DNA from: Candidatus Latescibacterota bacterium
Lineage (GTDB): Bacteria; Krumholzibacteriota; Krumholzibacteriia; WVZY01; JAKEHA01
Direction of reading: 5' to 3'
DNA length: 23,570 bases
Assembly (NCBI GenBank): GCA_022615275.1
Contig: JAKEHA010000002.1
Location: 1-23,570 of the forward strand
In this document: in pieces, positions 22,817 to 23,570 of the stretch
How the letters are laid out: every line of letters starts with the position of its first letter
Numbering within the stretch: the first letter of the stretch is position 1
Notes under the pieces: model-generated
The model's input: only the letters and a program-made list of their open reading frames with translations
Database searches by the model: none
What the model was told of the DNA's origin: nothing
Program-made: the position numbers and the translations under genes

Positions 22817-23570
22817 GCGCGTGGATCGGCATCGACATCGGGGGCACCAATATCAAAATCGCCACCGTCTCGGTGAGCGGCGAGGTGCTCGAGCGCGGGG
22901 TGGTCGAAACACGCCAGGGCGACGGGCCCGTGCCCGCGTTTCGCGCCATCCACGACGCCGCGCGCTACCTGGCCGGGCGACGGTCGATCGGCGGCGTCGG
23001 GATCGGGTGCGCGGGTCTCATTGACGCGCATCGCGGCATCCTGCGCGAATCCCCCAACCTCCCCGCCTGGCGGGGGGCCCCGCTCGCGCGCATCGCGCGC
23101 ACGCACTTCCGTCTCCCGGTCCGGCTCGAGAACGACGCCACCAGCGCCGCCCTCGGCGAGTCGTTCGTGCGCGGCGAGCGGGGACGCGATCTGGTGTTCA
23201 TAACGCTGGGAACCGGTGTGGGCGGCGGCATCGTCGCTGGCGGGCGCGTGGTACGAGGGGCAACGGGGTTCGGCGGCGAGATCGGTCACATGACCGTCGA
23301 CCCCAACGGCCCCGCGTGCCGGTGCGGATCACGCGGCTGCCTGGAGGCCTACGCGGGAGCCTACGGAATCGTGCGCGCCGCGCGCGAAGCCGCCCAGTCG
23401 CGCGGGCGCACGCGCGGCCCGCTCGCGCGCCGGCTTTCGGGCCGCGACGTCTGCGCCCGCGACGTCCTGGACGCCGCCCGCCGCGGCGACCCGGTGGGAC
23501 GCGCGGCCGCGCGTGTGGTCGGCGAGCACCTTGGCCTGGCGATTGCGTCGCTGCTCAACGTGCTCAACCC
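22813..23570 (+). CDS. ROK-family sugar kinase, 5' part (cut by the right edge)
   Basis: 252 codons are open to the window end. The N-terminus has the ATP motif DIGGTN (8-13). ENDATSAALGE (106-116) holds the catalytic Asp D108. The zinc site is H159 in GEIGHM with C169, C171 and C176 in ACRCGSRGCLE, the ROK signature. GLGTGVGGG-type glycine run TLGTGVGGG is at 131-139. Glucokinase activity is most likely, but ROK kinases of other hexoses or N-acetylhexosamines look alike. The TTG at 22813 overlaps the folC stop (TTGA) and is the only start that keeps the N-terminal motif. About 60 residues are missing at the C-terminus. Confidence 0.88.
   Translation, partial: MSAWIGIDIGGTNIKIATVSVSGEVLERGVVETRQGDGPVPAFRAIHDAARYLAGRRSIGGVGIGCAGLIDAHRGILRESPNLPAWRGAPLARIARTHFRLPVRLENDATSAALGESFVRGERGRDLVFITLGTGVGGGIVAGGRVVRGATGFGGEIGHMTVDPNGPACRCGSRGCLEAYAGAYGIVRAAREAAQSRGRTRGPLARRLSGRDVCARDVLDAARRGDPVGRAAARVVGEHLGLAIASLLNVLN

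Overview
The window is a high-GC bacterial chromosome segment with tightly packed genes, frequent TTG and GTG starts and sigma70-like promoters (TTGACC/TTGACA -35 boxes). It encodes a PorX-type response regulator carrying a PglZ domain and a PorY-type histidine kinase. In Bacteroidota this pair controls type IX secretion. High GC, ordinary sigma70 promoters and the style of the secreted protein at the left edge point to an FCB-group relative outside the Bacteroidota; Candidatus Eisenbacteria is my best guess, from memory and not tested. No rRNA, tRNA, CRISPR array or insertion sequence was recognised.

Region 1 (1-417, minus): the 5' part of a secreted protein gene that runs off the left edge. 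Region 2 (about 470-10313, plus): a nucleotide-sugar and surface-polysaccharide cluster. It holds a GDP-mannose 4,6-dehydratase-like enzyme, a GDP-4-keto-6-deoxymannose reductase-like paralogue, UDP-glucose 6-dehydrogenase, dTDP-glucose 4,6-dehydratase, UDP-GlcNAc 2-epimerase, a Wzx-type flippase and a WecA-type polyprenyl-phosphate sugar-1-phosphate transferase. Two passengers sit inside it: a two-gene nucleotidyltransferase module (3753-4326) and a secreted protein with an internal duplication (5517-6422). Together the cluster supplies GDP-, UDP- and dTDP-activated sugars, starts a lipid-linked glycan and flips it across the membrane.

Region 3 (10355-13895): a promoter, then a hydroxymethylbilane synthase (HemC) homologue that has lost its catalytic Asp and its cofactor-binding Cys, then serS, then the PorY-like kinase, in one close-set unit. 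Region 4 (13969-16315): a type II restriction-modification pair of visibly lower GC. Region 5 (16353-20468): its own promoter, porX, then tsaE, tsaB, rimI and a purine nucleoside phosphorylase with overlaps or short gaps. The restriction-modification pair therefore lies exactly between porY and porX.

Region 6 (20496-23570): a promoter resembling that of porX, then accD, folC and a ROK-family sugar kinase cut by the right edge, all overlapping.

The items most worth a second look are the catalytically dead HemC homologue co-transcribed with serS and porY, and the porY / restriction-modification / porX arrangement.
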